IMG/VR virus record: IMGVR_UViG_3300036851_000701
Span: 1-56,623 of that record
DNA from: a virus
Direction: 5' to 3' (one strand)
DNA length: 56,623 nucleotides
Part shown: one piece after another, positions 1 through 8,157 of the stretch
Layout of the letters: each line of letters opens with the position of its first letter
How positions within the stretch are numbered: the stretch's first letter is position 1
Program-made: the position numbers and the translations under genes
The notes under the pieces: generated by a model
Told to the model about the DNA's origin: nothing
Databases searched by the model: none
What the model saw: only the letters and a program-made list of their open reading frames with translations

Positions 1-127
1 AGGTTCCCGAGGACCTGTCGACACTCTCCGACGACGCGCTGGCGGCGCTCGACGAGCAGCTCGCCGCCCGGTTCGCGGAGCTGTACGGCGACGGCCAGAA
101 CGTGCCGACCGAGGTGCTGGCCCAGCT
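1..127. repeat. Terminal redundancy, left copy (circular contig overlap)
   Basis: These 127 bases are identical to the last 127 bases of the window (56497-56623) and lie inside the major capsid gene. An exact overlap of this length at both ends is the usual sign of a circular assembly graph closed with a k-mer of 127. It therefore marks a circular or circularly permuted genome of 56,496 bp, not a biological terminal repeat. Confidence 0.93.
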
Positions 128-1733
128 GGCGCAGCTGAAGGCCGACTCGGATCGGGTGCGGGGCGAGTACGCCGAGCGGGTCGCGACGGCGGAGCAGAAC
201 GCCGCCGAGGCCGCCGAGCTGGCGCGCGCCGTGCTCGGCGACGGCGACGAGACGGCCGACGATACGGTCGCCGAGCAGCAGGCCGACCAGCCTGACGACG
301 AGGCCGAGGACGCCTCAGAGGGCGACGAGGCCGAGGAGGAGCCGGAGCCGGAGGAGGACCGGGTGCTGGCGACCGTCGCCGCCGACCGGCCGCGCATCCC
401 GGCGCAGCCGCGGGCGTACCCGCGGATCAACCTGTCGCTCGCCGAGCGCCGCGCCCGCGCCCCGCGGCCCCGGCCGACCGAGCAGCACGACCGGGCCGTC
501 GTCACCGCCGCCGCCGACGTGCCGGGCTTCAACCACGAGTCGCGGCTGCCGACGGTGCTCGACGTGGCGACGGCGATGCACGCCCGTGCCCGGAACCTGC
601 CGGTGACCGCGGTCGGCCCGGAGTACGCCAACTACCTGGACGTCGCCGTGCTGCAGAACGAGTTCCCGGTCGTGATCGACGGGGACCGCACCCCCGAGGC
701 CGACGTGTGGGAGATGCTGCAGGCGAACGGCCGGCAGGAGGCCCTGACCGCGGCCGGCGGCTGGTGCGCCCCGTCGGAGGTGCGCTACGACTTCTTCGAC
801 GTCGCCTGCCAGGACGGCGGGATCGACCTGCCGACGTTCGGGGTGCGTCGCGGCGGCATCCGCTTCCCGGTGTCGCCGACGCTCGCCGACGTGTTCACCG
901 GGGCGTTCAACGTGACGACGAACCCGTGGCTGTGGACGGAGACCGACGACATCGCGACGGTGACCGGCGGGCCGAACAAGCCGTGCGTGCGGGTGCCGTG
1001 CCCGAGCTTCACCGACGTGCGGCTGGAGTGCTACGGCATCTGCCTCACCGCGGGCAACCTCACCGACGACGCGTTCCCGGAGGCGACCGCCCACCAGCTC
1101 GGCCTGCTGGAGGCGGCGATGTTCCACGCGTCGAACGCCCGCTACATCGGCCAGATCATCACCGGGTCGACCGTCGTGTCGGGCGGGGCGCTCGACGACG
1201 GAGGCAACGGCACCGCGGCACCGCTGCTCGGCGCCGTCGAGCTGGCGGCGATCGATTTCCGTACCCGGTTCGGGATGTGCGACGACGACATCCTCGAAGT
1301 GGTGCTGCCGTTCTGGGCGCGGGGCGTGCTGCGCTCCGACCTGGCGAAGCGCTCCGGCGTCGACCTGCTCGCCGTGTCGGACGCCCGGCTGAACGACCAC
1401 TTCGACGTGCGCAAGGTGCGCGTCCAGTACGTGGCCGACTGGCAGGTGCGCACCGCCGGCCTGCCGGGCGGCGCCACGGCGCTGACCGCGTGGCCGACGA
1501 CGATCGAGTTCCTCATCTACCCGGCCGGGGCGATCCAGCGCGGCAACGGCATGACGCTGCGGCTCGGCGTGGTCCGCGACTCGGTGCTCAACGCCGAGAA
1601 CGACCACACCGCGGCGTGGATGGAGGAGTGCCACCTGATCGCCACGTTCGGGCCGGCACCCCGCCGCTACCAGGTCGTCATCTGCACCGACGGCACGACC
1701 GGCGCCTCCGACCTGACGGCGTGCGGCGTCTGA
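3..1733 (+). CDS. Major capsid protein (3' part; gene starts at 56466)
   Basis: This is the HK97-fold capsid subunit. Joined across the circle with the 5' end at 56466 it gives a 587-residue protein. The first ~100 residues are helical, then strongly acidic (runs of E and D around window bases 230-360), like the scaffolding or delta region that many actinophage capsid proteins carry and that is cut off during maturation. The C-terminal ~420 residues are the shell domain, with the conserved stretches GAFNVTTNPWLWTETDD and GRYIGQ-like helix sequence (ARYIGQIITGS). It follows the portal and protease genes in standard head-gene order. Fold assignment rests on recognised family sequence and gene order. 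The open frame also runs upstream of the window edge, so no internal start should be used. Confidence 0.9.
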   Translation, partial: VPEDLSTLSDDALAALDEQLAARFAELYGDGQNVPTEVLAQLAQLKADSDRVRGEYAERVATAEQNAAEAAELARAVLGDGDETADDTVAEQQADQPDDEAEDASEGDEAEEEPEPEEDRVLATVAADRPRIPAQPRAYPRINLSLAERRARAPRPRPTEQHDRAVVTAAADVPGFNHESRLPTVLDVATAMHARARNLPVTAVGPEYANYLDVAVLQNEFPVVIDGDRTPEADVWEMLQANGRQEALTAAGGWCAPSEVRYDFFDVACQDGGIDLPTFGVRRGGIRFPVSPTLADVFTGAFNVTTNPWLWTETDDIATVTGGPNKPCVRVPCPSFTDVRLECYGICLTAGNLTDDAFPEATAHQLGLLEAAMFHASNARYIGQIITGSTVVSGGALDDGGNGTAAPLLGAVELAAIDFRTRFGMCDDDILEVVLPFWARGVLRSDLAKRSGVDLLAVSDARLNDHFDVRKVRVQYVADWQVRTAGLPGGATALTAWPTTIEFLIYPAGAIQRGNGMTLRLGVVRDSVLNAENDHTAAWMEECHLIATFGPAPRRYQVVICTDGTTGASDLTACGV

Positions 1734-1779
1734 CCGGAACGCCCGCCGTGACCGATCCGACCGAACGGGGTGAGCGCCG

Positions 1780-2697
1780 GTGAGCCCGGTCGCCCTCGCC
1801 CAGTCGTACGTGGCGGCGCCGGCGTTCGCGCCGCTGCCGTACGGGCTGCTGTCGGTCGCCCAGCCGGTCGACGACCCGGACGCTCACTGGCGGGCCGGCA
1901 TCCAGTACCAGCCGGACCCGTGCGACCCGGCGACCGCCCTGCTGGCCGGCTGCCCGACGACGTCGGACACCGCCACGAAGACGGCGACGTCGACCGGGCT
2001 GGGCACCCGCGGCGCCGAGGCCGTCACCGTCATGGCGTGGGTCGACTGCGGGCCGGTCGGCCTGTGGGACGAGGCCGGCGCCCGCGCCCGACAGGCACTG
2101 CTCAACGGCGAGGGCCGGGCGCTGGAACGGGCGTTCTGGACCGGCGACGTCGAGGGGGCGGCCGCCGCGCTGAACCCGCACCTGGCCGAGGACGCCGCCG
2201 TCGTCGACGGGTCGGTGACGATCCAGACGGCGGCGACGAACGTCGCCACCGGGGCGCCCGCGAACGGCGTGCCGCACGCGGAGGCGATCGGCCTGCTCGA
2301 AGGGGCGCTCGCCGCCTGCTACGGCGGCGTCGGCGTGATCCACATGCCGCGCTGGACGCTGGCGACGTTCGCCGGACCGAACCGGCAGGTCGAGCGCGAC
2401 GGGTCGCGGCTGCGCACCCACGGCGGCACGTGGGTGGCCGCCGGAGCCGGCTACGTCGGCATCGGACCCGACGGGAGCACCCCGCCGGCCGGCTCGGCGT
2501 GGCTGTACGCCACCGGAGCGGTGTTCGTGCGCCGCGGCGACGTCGTCGTGCCGGACGGCCCGCAGTCATTGGACCGGGCCGAGAACCGGCTGGTGATGGT
2601 CGCCGAGCGCACGTACGTCGTCGGATGGGACTGCTGTCACTTCGCGGTGCTCGCCGACGTCGGCGGGTTCACGCCGCCGCTGGTGGCCGCCCCGTGA
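1780..2697 (+). CDS. Conserved virion protein following the capsid gene
   Basis: A 305-residue protein of a type often found just after the major capsid gene in actinophages; its exact role is not known to me. The N-terminus carries the 'YGLLSVAQPV' opening. The middle has an IQT...NGVPHAEAIGLLEGAL segment, and the C-terminus has 'YATGAVFVRRGDVVV' followed by 'AERTYVVGWDC'. No signal peptide or membrane segment is visible. The GTG start is preceded by a GGGGTGAG-type ribosome site, and the end overlaps the next gene by 4 bp. A head protein or head-closure component is the likeliest role; this is inferred from position. Confidence 0.7.
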   Translation: MSPVALAQSYVAAPAFAPLPYGLLSVAQPVDDPDAHWRAGIQYQPDPCDPATALLAGCPTTSDTATKTATSTGLGTRGAEAVTVMAWVDCGPVGLWDEAGARARQALLNGEGRALERAFWTGDVEGAAAALNPHLAEDAAVVDGSVTIQTAATNVATGAPANGVPHAEAIGLLEGALAACYGGVGVIHMPRWTLATFAGPNRQVERDGSRLRTHGGTWVAAGAGYVGIGPDGSTPPAGSAWLYATGAVFVRRGDVVVPDGPQSLDRAENRLVMVAERTYVVGWDCCHFAVLADVGGFTPPLVAAP

Positions 2698-2918
2698 TCG
2701 TGCAGGCGGCCGACGAGGACCGCTTCCTGTACGCCCTGGGGCTCGTCGAGGGCCACCCGGCCGTGCCGCTCGGCGGGAACGCCTTCCACGTCGCAGACGG
2801 CGCCCTGGCGGCGCTGAGGCCGGCGGTAGACGCCGGCTACGTCACCGTCGACGTCCCGATCACAGACCAGCCCGCACCGACGCGGGCGCGAGGCCGCCGC
2901 AAGGCGCAGGAGGAGTAG
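2694..2918 (+). CDS. Small conserved head-region protein
   Basis: A 74-residue protein starting at a GTG that overlaps the previous stop codon (GTGA). It reads 'VIVQAADEDRFLYALGLVEG' and ends in a basic, lysine/arginine-rich tail. The compact N-terminal part looks like the small proteins that sit between capsid-associated and tail-tube genes in actinophages. I do not recognise a defined domain. Translational coupling to the upstream gene suggests a virion or head-assembly role, which is inference. Confidence 0.65.
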   Translation: MIVQAADEDRFLYALGLVEGHPAVPLGGNAFHVADGALAALRPAVDAGYVTVDVPITDQPAPTRARGRRKAQEE

Positions 2919-2922
2919 ACCA

Positions 2923-3600
2923 GTGCCGGCACTATGCATCCCCGCCAAGACCCCGCAGGTGATGCGGGTCGTACTGGAAAACAGCTGCGGCGTCCCGGTG
3001 ACGGGGGCGTCGTCGTCGCAGATCGTCACCGACGCGTACGTGTCGATCGCCGTCACGGCCGACTACGAGGCGGGCACCGAGTACAAGCTGAAGAAGGCGA
3101 ACGGCGAGTTCTGCGTCAACGAGCGCGGCAAGAAGCAGCTCAACCGGTTCTCGGCGGCGATCGAGATCTGCGTGATCGACCCGGACCTGATCGCCATGTT
3201 CCTCGGCGGCACCGTCATCACGACGGGGGCGCCGGCGACCGGCACCGGCCTGTGGATCGGCGAGGGGCTGATCGTCAACCGGTTCTCGCTGGAGGTCTGG
3301 CAGGAGGCGGCCGGCGCGGGGGCGTGCGCCCCCGGCGGGCAGACCCGCTACCTGTACTGGGCGTTCCCGAACATGGGGGACGCCGAGATGGGCGACTTCA
3401 CGGTGCAGGACGGCACGTTCACGCTCACGTTCACCGCGGAGACGGCCGCGGCCGCCGACGAGTGGGGCAACGGACCGGGCACCGGCACGTCGTGGATCGG
3501 GCCGGTAACGGCCGGGTCGCCGACCGCGAAGCACATCGGGTTCAACATCTCGACGATCCCGCCGCCGGCCGAGACCGGCTGCGGCGCCGTGGCGCTCTAA
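2923..3600 (+). CDS. Major tail protein (tail tube subunit)
   Basis: A 225-residue protein of the actinophage tail-tube type. It has the N-terminal signature 'SCGVPVTGA', a central 'CVIDPDLIAMFLGG', 'FSLEVWQEAAG' and a C-terminal 'DGTFTLTFTAET...WGNGPG' strand pair. A GCAGGAGGAG ribosome site lies 8 bases before the GTG start, fitting high expression. Its domain is repeated at the N-terminus of the protein at 19341. It stands before, not after, the neck genes, which is unusual. The family call comes from sequence pattern and context; a decoration protein is the main alternative. Confidence 0.75.
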   Translation: MPALCIPAKTPQVMRVVLENSCGVPVTGASSSQIVTDAYVSIAVTADYEAGTEYKLKKANGEFCVNERGKKQLNRFSAAIEICVIDPDLIAMFLGGTVITTGAPATGTGLWIGEGLIVNRFSLEVWQEAAGAGACAPGGQTRYLYWAFPNMGDAEMGDFTVQDGTFTLTFTAETAAAADEWGNGPGTGTSWIGPVTAGSPTAKHIGFNISTIPPPAETGCGAVAL

Positions 3601-3603
3601 GCT
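3598..3603 (+). promoter_or_regulatory. Candidate leaderless -10 box (TAAGCT)
   Basis: TAAGCT overlaps the stop codon of the tail-tube gene and lies 8 nt before the ATG at 3612, which has no Shine-Dalgarno site. This is the actinobacterial TANNNT spacing for leaderless transcripts. Confidence 0.4.
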
Positions 3604-3611
3604 CTCCCCTG

Positions 3612-3998
3612 ATGGGCGCCGTCCTGGTCGGACCGGGCGGTCGGGTCGAGGTCGACAACGAGCTGGGCGCCCCGCTGCGGCAGATGCTGCCGCCGGAGCT
3701 GCCGGTGTCGGTCACCGTCGTCGGGCCGCAGGCCGGGCTCGTGCTCGTCGCCGTCGGGCCGGCCGAGCGGCTCCGCCTGCTGCGCAACGCGGGCCACTGC
3801 GACCCGGCGCTCGTCGCCGGGACGTACCCGGTCGCGACGCTGAAGCTCGGGACGCTGACGCTGTGGTCCGACAAGCTCGAACCGGGCCTGCCGTGGTCGG
3901 AGACGGTGAACTTCGAGGGGGCGCTCGGCGACGACCTGACGTTCGACCTGACGACGACGGCCAGCGTGTTCCTCAACCTGCGCTACGAGCTGTTCTGA
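3612..3998 (+). CDS. Tail-associated protein with LRLLRNAGHCDP domain
   Basis: A 128-residue protein made almost entirely of one domain, with 'ERLRLLRNAGHCDP', 'GLPWSETVNFEG' and a final 'VFLNLRYELF'. The same domain forms the C-terminus of the repeat protein at 5940, where nearly every landmark is conserved. This suggests an exchangeable beta-rich tip or anchoring module of tail fibres. The frame is open upstream, but ATG at 3612 is the first sensible start and is preceded by a TAAGCT box at leaderless spacing. It overlaps the next gene by one base. Function is inferred from context only. Confidence 0.65.
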   Translation: MGAVLVGPGGRVEVDNELGAPLRQMLPPELPVSVTVVGPQAGLVLVAVGPAERLRLLRNAGHCDPALVAGTYPVATLKLGTLTLWSDKLEPGLPWSETVNFEGALGDDLTFDLTTTASVFLNLRYELF

Positions 3999-5884
3999 TG
4001 CTCCTCGACCTGTGGCCGCTGCTCGACGAGACGGCACCCACGTTCGACTTCGGCCCGTACCTGCAGGAGCCGGGCGGCCAGACCATCGTCCTGGCCGACG
4101 GCGACTACGAGGTCGCAGACTTCGTCCAGCCGGCGTCGCAGCGCACCGACTGGCTCGTGCTGCGAGCCAGCACCCCACACGGCGTGAGGGTCGTCCCGAG
4201 AGGCGGCGGCGACCTGGTCGTCGAGCACGTCGGCGAGTGGACGTACTTGAACAAGATCGCGTTCGTCGGCATCGACTTCGTGGACCTGCGGCTCAACCTG
4301 CACGGCTGCGACGAGGTCGTCTGGTGGTACCCGGCGTGGGCGTACCCGAACTCGGCGTACCCTGGCGCCGGCCCCGGCACTCACCCGGCCGACCAGGCGC
4401 CGACGACGGTGCTGTTCACGGCGGGCGGCAGCCCGTTCCGGCGCAGCAACAGGTGCGCCATCTACGGCGGGAACCTGACCGCGTCGGTCGACTGCATCGA
4501 CTGGAAGAAGGCCGACGAGATCGCCGCGGTCGGCTGCATCCTCACGCCGTCGGGCTCGCCGTACGAGGAATGGCACGACGACGCCACCCAGCTGTCCGGC
4601 CAGAACCTGGGCGTCGACGTGTTCTGCAGCTGGGTCAAGGGCCGCAACTTCTGGAAGATCGAACCCGAGTTCAACACGCTCGACTGTGACATCGCGGTCC
4701 GTGAGTCGTGGGTGTCCGGCTCGTTCGGCGTCGGCTTCCACCTCGGCGTCAAGGAGGACGCCGCGAACCCGGCGCCGACGGCGAAGCTCGCCGTGACCCG
4801 CACCAACGTCAGATCGTGGGGGCACAACGGCGCCGACACGCTCGAAGGCGACAACAACACGCACCCCGAGCTGGTGCAGCTCAACGACTTCAACTACATC
4901 CCCGACGTCGCTCCTTCCGGCGACGACCCGGCGACGAAGTGGCGGGCAGCCCACCCGTACACGATCTGGTCCGACTACCTCGGCATCCCCATCTTCGTGT
5001 ACGGCGAGTCGAAAGCGACGCCCTGGAACGTCGGGCTGCTGCCGGCGCCGCTGGCGAACAGCACCGGCGGCACGATCACCTACTCCGGCTCGAACCTGCT
5101 GATCGAGAACCTCAAGTTCCTGCGGCGGGTGATCGTCACCGGCCAGGACATCACGTTCAAGAACTGCTGGTTCGCCGGCGAGGCCAACCCCGCCACCGGG
5201 AACGAGCTGACCCTCGTGTGGGTGCGCAACACGGCGGCGAACGTGCTGCTCGAACACTGCCTGTTCAAGCCGCAGACCCCCAACTCGGAGTGGGGCGATG
5301 GGCTGTTCGGCCACAACTTCACGGTGCGCCGCTCGCGGTTCATGCACACGATCGACGGCATCGGCGTCAACCACTTCACGAACGGCCAGACGGCGAGCGC
5401 CGTGATCGAGGGCAACCTGATCTCCGACCTGGCGTTCTGGTCGCCGTACCCGTCGCAGCCCGACAACCGGTCGCACAACGACTGCATCCAGCTGCACAAC
5501 GCGATCGACGGCGTCACGATACGAGGCAACACCCTGCGGGCGAGCCTGTCGCCGCACGTCGGCAACTGGGCGCCCGGCGAGTGGGGGACGGCGAGCATCC
5601 TGAACGGCAGCAACTCGGTCGGTGACGTGTGGCTCAACACGCTGATCGAGAAGAACTGGATCTCGGGTGGGATCACCGGCTGCAACTTCGGGGCGAAGGA
5701 CAGCGCCACCAACCTGGACATCGTCGGCAACCGCTGGGGGCGCGACTTCCGGAACGGCCCGGCCACCTACGTGCAGAAGCACAACAACTTCCACTTCACC
5801 GGCACCAACTCGATATCCGGCAACGTCTACGAGGACGACGGCACGCCGGCGAACCAGGGCGCCTGCTGCGGGAGCTGGCCGTGA
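3998..5884 (+). CDS. Beta-helix tail spike / putative polysaccharide depolymerase
   Basis: A 628-residue protein with the look of a right-handed parallel beta-helix (pectate-lyase-like). It has many short strands such as 'VLLEHCLFKPQ', 'FTVRRSRFMHTIDGIGV', 'VIEGNLISDL' and 'VTIRGNTLRASL', with Asn and Gly at the turns. Roughly residues 1-70 may be a virion-binding head, and the final ~60 residues end in CCGSWP. Such proteins bind and often cleave capsule or cell-wall polysaccharide at the tail tip. Acidic residues that could be catalytic are abundant but I cannot assign them. The ATG overlaps the previous stop (TGATG). It belongs to the adhesion gene block 3612-9387. Confidence 0.75.
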   Translation: MLLDLWPLLDETAPTFDFGPYLQEPGGQTIVLADGDYEVADFVQPASQRTDWLVLRASTPHGVRVVPRGGGDLVVEHVGEWTYLNKIAFVGIDFVDLRLNLHGCDEVVWWYPAWAYPNSAYPGAGPGTHPADQAPTTVLFTAGGSPFRRSNRCAIYGGNLTASVDCIDWKKADEIAAVGCILTPSGSPYEEWHDDATQLSGQNLGVDVFCSWVKGRNFWKIEPEFNTLDCDIAVRESWVSGSFGVGFHLGVKEDAANPAPTAKLAVTRTNVRSWGHNGADTLEGDNNTHPELVQLNDFNYIPDVAPSGDDPATKWRAAHPYTIWSDYLGIPIFVYGESKATPWNVGLLPAPLANSTGGTITYSGSNLLIENLKFLRRVIVTGQDITFKNCWFAGEANPATGNELTLVWVRNTAANVLLEHCLFKPQTPNSEWGDGLFGHNFTVRRSRFMHTIDGIGVNHFTNGQTASAVIEGNLISDLAFWSPYPSQPDNRSHNDCIQLHNAIDGVTIRGNTLRASLSPHVGNWAPGEWGTASILNGSNSVGDVWLNTLIEKNWISGGITGCNFGAKDSATNLDIVGNRWGRDFRNGPATYVQKHNNFHFTGTNSISGNVYEDDGTPANQGACCGSWP

Positions 5885-5939
5885 GCGATCATCCGCCGGC
5901 GGCGACGCCTGCGACTACAGTCGACGCGGGAGGTGCGAC

Positions 5940-6995
5940 GTGGCCGACGGCACCGTAGGGGTAAAGCAGAGCACCGCACCGGACCGGCTGATCGACAACG
6001 AGGCGCTGACGATCGGCGCCCAGACCGTGTACCGGCAGCGGGTGCGGGACCCCGACGCGATCGCCCAGCTCACGACGGCCGTCGCCCACCTGGCGAGCAT
6101 CCTCGCCGAGCTGCAGGCGACGCTCACCGTCGACGGCACGGTCGCCGTCTCGAACTTCCCGGCCACCCAGCCGGTGTCCGGCCCGCTGACGGACACGCAG
6201 CTTCGCGCGGCCTCCGTGCCGGTGTCGACCGGTCTGGTGCAGCCGCTCACAGATACCCAACTTCGAGCCGCGGCGGTGCCGGTGTCGGGGCCGGCAACCG
6301 ACTCGCAGCTGCGGGCGTCGCCGCTGCCGGTATCAGGACCGCTCACCGACAGCCAGCTCCGCGCCGCCGCGGTGCCAGTATCGACGGGGCTCGCCCAGCC
6401 GCTCACCGACTCGCAGCTCCGAGCGGCCGCCGTACCCGTCTCCGGCCCGCTCACCGACGCCCAGATGCGAGCGACGGCCGTAGCGGTGTCGGGTCCTCTG
6501 ACCGACGCGCAGCTGCGCGTCGCGGCGGTGCCGGTCGCTACCGGGCTGAACCCTCTCACCGACGCGCAGCTGCGCGCCGCCGCGGTCGCCGTGTCAGGTC
6601 CGCTCACCGACCTGCAGCTCCGGGCGTCGGCGCTCGCGGTCGTCGACGACCCGCTGACGCTCGCCGACTCGGTGCGGCAGACGAGCCGGGTGATGACCGC
6701 CCTGTCGGTCGACAAGACGGGTCCGCTCGCCGGGCACGTGCTCGTGCCGGTGGCGCCCGGCAATCGGCTGCGTTTGCTGCGCAACGCCGGGCACTGTGAT
6801 CCGGCGACGTCGAGCGGCGTGTTCCCGAACGTGACGCTCAGGATCGGCGGCACGACCGTCTACTCGGACCGGCTCGAAGCCGGCCTGCCGTGGTCCGAGA
6901 CCGTCTGCTTCGAGGGCGGCGACGGCGAGGACCTGACGATCGACCTGGACGTCGGCACCGTCTACCTGAACGTGCGCTACGAGGTATTCGCGTGA
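5940..6995 (+). CDS. Repeat-containing tail fibre-like protein
   Basis: A 351-residue protein with three parts. A ~70-residue N-terminal segment ends in a possible coiled coil ('LTTAVAHLASILAELQATL'). About 150 residues follow of nine repeats built on PLTDxQLRAxxVPVSG. The C-terminal domain shares 'NRLRLLRNAGHCDP', 'GLPWSETVCFEG' and 'VYLNVRYEVF' with the protein at 3612. The architecture suits an elongated fibre: anchor, shaft and tip. The GTG start has a GGGAGGTG ribosome site. TACAGT at 5916-5921 could be a -10 box with an 18-nt leader. The sequence pattern is clear; the receptor-binding role is inferred from neighbours. Confidence 0.7.
   Translation: MADGTVGVKQSTAPDRLIDNEALTIGAQTVYRQRVRDPDAIAQLTTAVAHLASILAELQATLTVDGTVAVSNFPATQPVSGPLTDTQLRAASVPVSTGLVQPLTDTQLRAAAVPVSGPATDSQLRASPLPVSGPLTDSQLRAAAVPVSTGLAQPLTDSQLRAAAVPVSGPLTDAQMRATAVAVSGPLTDAQLRVAAVPVATGLNPLTDAQLRAAAVAVSGPLTDLQLRASALAVVDDPLTLADSVRQTSRVMTALSVDKTGPLAGHVLVPVAPGNRLRLLRNAGHCDPATSSGVFPNVTLRIGGTTVYSDRLEAGLPWSETVCFEGGDGEDLTIDLDVGTVYLNVRYEVFA
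6183..6641 (+). repeat. Nine 16-residue PLTDxQLRA repeats with a three-repeat superperiod
   Basis: In-frame coding repeats, each starting P(L/A)TDxQ(L/M)R. Most are 16 residues, but the first, fourth and seventh have a 3-4 residue extension (STGLVQ, STGLAQ, ATGLN). Unit lengths are 20-16-16, 20-16-16, 19-16-16, so three blocks of about 52 residues. DNA copies have diverged, which argues against very recent slippage. Confidence 0.85.
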
Positions 6996-7267
6996 GCGTC
7001 GTGCACGCCGCCGGGGGCCGGCGCGGCTCGGTGTCGGTCGACACGATGGTGCACCGCTCGGCACGCACCGGACAGGCGACGGCGTACGTGACGGTCGGCT
7101 ACATCCCGCTGCGCAGCGTGCGACGCTGGCGGCGGACGCTCGCCCACGTCGGGCAGGTCGTGCGGCACGACGTGCCGGCCGAGGCGAAGGTGGTACTGGC
7201 GTTCACGAACCGCGACGGCCGACCGGGTCGGCAGCGCACGATCAGAAAGGGAAGGGCCGATGGCTAA
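6992..7267 (+). CDS. Small basic protein in tail fibre block
   Basis: A 91-residue, arginine-rich protein ('SVRRWRRTLAHVGQVVRHDV') whose GTG overlaps the previous stop codon (GTGA). It contains a short predicted beta-rich stretch 'ATAYVTVGYIPLRSV' and ends in a very basic tail. No membrane segment, signal peptide or known motif is visible. Coupled translation and position suggest a fibre accessory or chaperone, but no function can be assigned. Confidence 0.6.
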   Translation: MSVVHAAGGRRGSVSVDTMVHRSARTGQATAYVTVGYIPLRSVRRWRRTLAHVGQVVRHDVPAEAKVVLAFTNRDGRPGRQRTIRKGRADG

Positions 7268-7490
7268 ACGAACGGTGCGGGTGATCCGCACGTGGGACGT
7301 CGACGTCGACGCCGAGTACGGCGACAGCGACCGGCAGCTGCAGGGCAAGGTCAGCGAGGCGTACCTCGACGGCACGTCGCCGGACGCCGAGGACCGGCTG
7401 GTGATGCCGCACGCCGAGTCGCCGTACGCCAAGCACGGCGACATCCCCGCCACATCCGGCGACGAGCAGGAGGAAGTGGCATGGCGCTGA
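7260..7490 (+). CDS. Small protein in tail fibre block
   Basis: A 76-residue protein opening 'MAKRTVRVIRTWDVDVDAEY', followed by an acidic half. The ATG is preceded by a good GAAAGGGAAGGG ribosome site inside the previous gene, giving an 8-bp overlap. I do not recognise the family. The alternating hydrophobic and charged start suggests a beta-strand, and the rest looks disordered. Its place among fibre genes is the only hint about its job. Confidence 0.6.
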   Translation: MAKRTVRVIRTWDVDVDAEYGDSDRQLQGKVSEAYLDGTSPDAEDRLVMPHAESPYAKHGDIPATSGDEQEEVAWR

Positions 7491-8152
7491 TCCGACGATG
7501 CAGCCGCGCTCAGGAGTACACCGTCACCTACGTCCCCCGGACGGTAAAGCCGGAGACCGAGGTCTACGGGATCGACGTGCCGCCGCTGTGGCCCGGAGAC
7601 TCGATCGTACTGACCGCCGACCGATGGAGGCACGAGAGGTTCCGGCGACAGAACCCTGAGATGGTCGCGAAAGAAACCTCCAACAGCGACGGGTGCCCCG
7701 AGGAAGCCGGGAGCGCGCTGCTGCCGATGCTGCTGGCAGTCCTGTCGCTGCTGCTGTTCGCGCTCGCCGCCGTCGTCCCTGACGTCGGCGAGCAGTGGAA
7801 CGTCGACAAGGTCCAGGACGTCGCCCCGAACTCGAACGCCCGCATGAACGTCCTCGCCGTCGGCACCGGCGCGACCGCCGAGTCGGAGACCGTGACGATG
7901 GCGTCGCTCACCGAGGTATCCGAGGCGAGGGTCACCGGAACGCTCTCGCAGCCGGCGACGGACACCGACCGGCTCGACGCCACGATGACGTTCGCCGGCA
8001 CGAAGACCGTCACCCAGGCGGCCCGCACGAACACCACCACCAAAGGCGGCGCCGGCGAGGTGATGGGGTTCTACGCCCTGTACACCGGCATCCCGGTCGA
8101 GTCGGCCGACTCGATCCAGTACCTGCTGGACATCGTCACCGCCGGGGCATAG
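7481..8152 (+). CDS. Tail-region protein with one transmembrane segment
   Basis: A 223-residue protein. Residues ~1-75 are soluble, with 'YTVTYVPRTVKPETEVYGID'. A hydrophobic helix follows ('LLPMLLAVLSLLLFALAAVV'), then a C-terminal ~110-residue beta-rich domain rich in Thr and Ser. A membrane helix is odd for a fibre-block protein. It may anchor a soluble domain to the host membrane, or the two halves could have been joined from separate genes. The ATG overlaps the previous gene by 10 bp and has an AGGAGGAAG ribosome site. Confidence 0.6.
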   Translation: MALIRRCSRAQEYTVTYVPRTVKPETEVYGIDVPPLWPGDSIVLTADRWRHERFRRQNPEMVAKETSNSDGCPEEAGSALLPMLLAVLSLLLFALAAVVPDVGEQWNVDKVQDVAPNSNARMNVLAVGTGATAESETVTMASLTEVSEARVTGTLSQPATDTDRLDATMTFAGTKTVTQAARTNTTTKGGAGEVMGFYALYTGIPVESADSIQYLLDIVTAGA

Positions 8153-8157
8153 CCGGA

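Noticed and set aside
3983-5794. A 603-codon minus-strand frame under the beta-helix spike
   Set aside because: Antisense shadow; composition is Val/Arg/Asp-rich without motifs, while the plus-strand protein has clear beta-helix patterns.
5881-5958. A 25-codon frame (GTG) overlapping the stop of the spike gene
   Set aside because: The product is low-complexity and the region also contains the -10-like TACAGT and the ribosome site of the 5940 gene, so it is better read as a leader.
6183-6641. Repeats in the 5940 gene as a CRISPR-like array
   Set aside because: The repeats are in frame, diverged at the DNA level and encode a regular protein repeat; there are no spacers.
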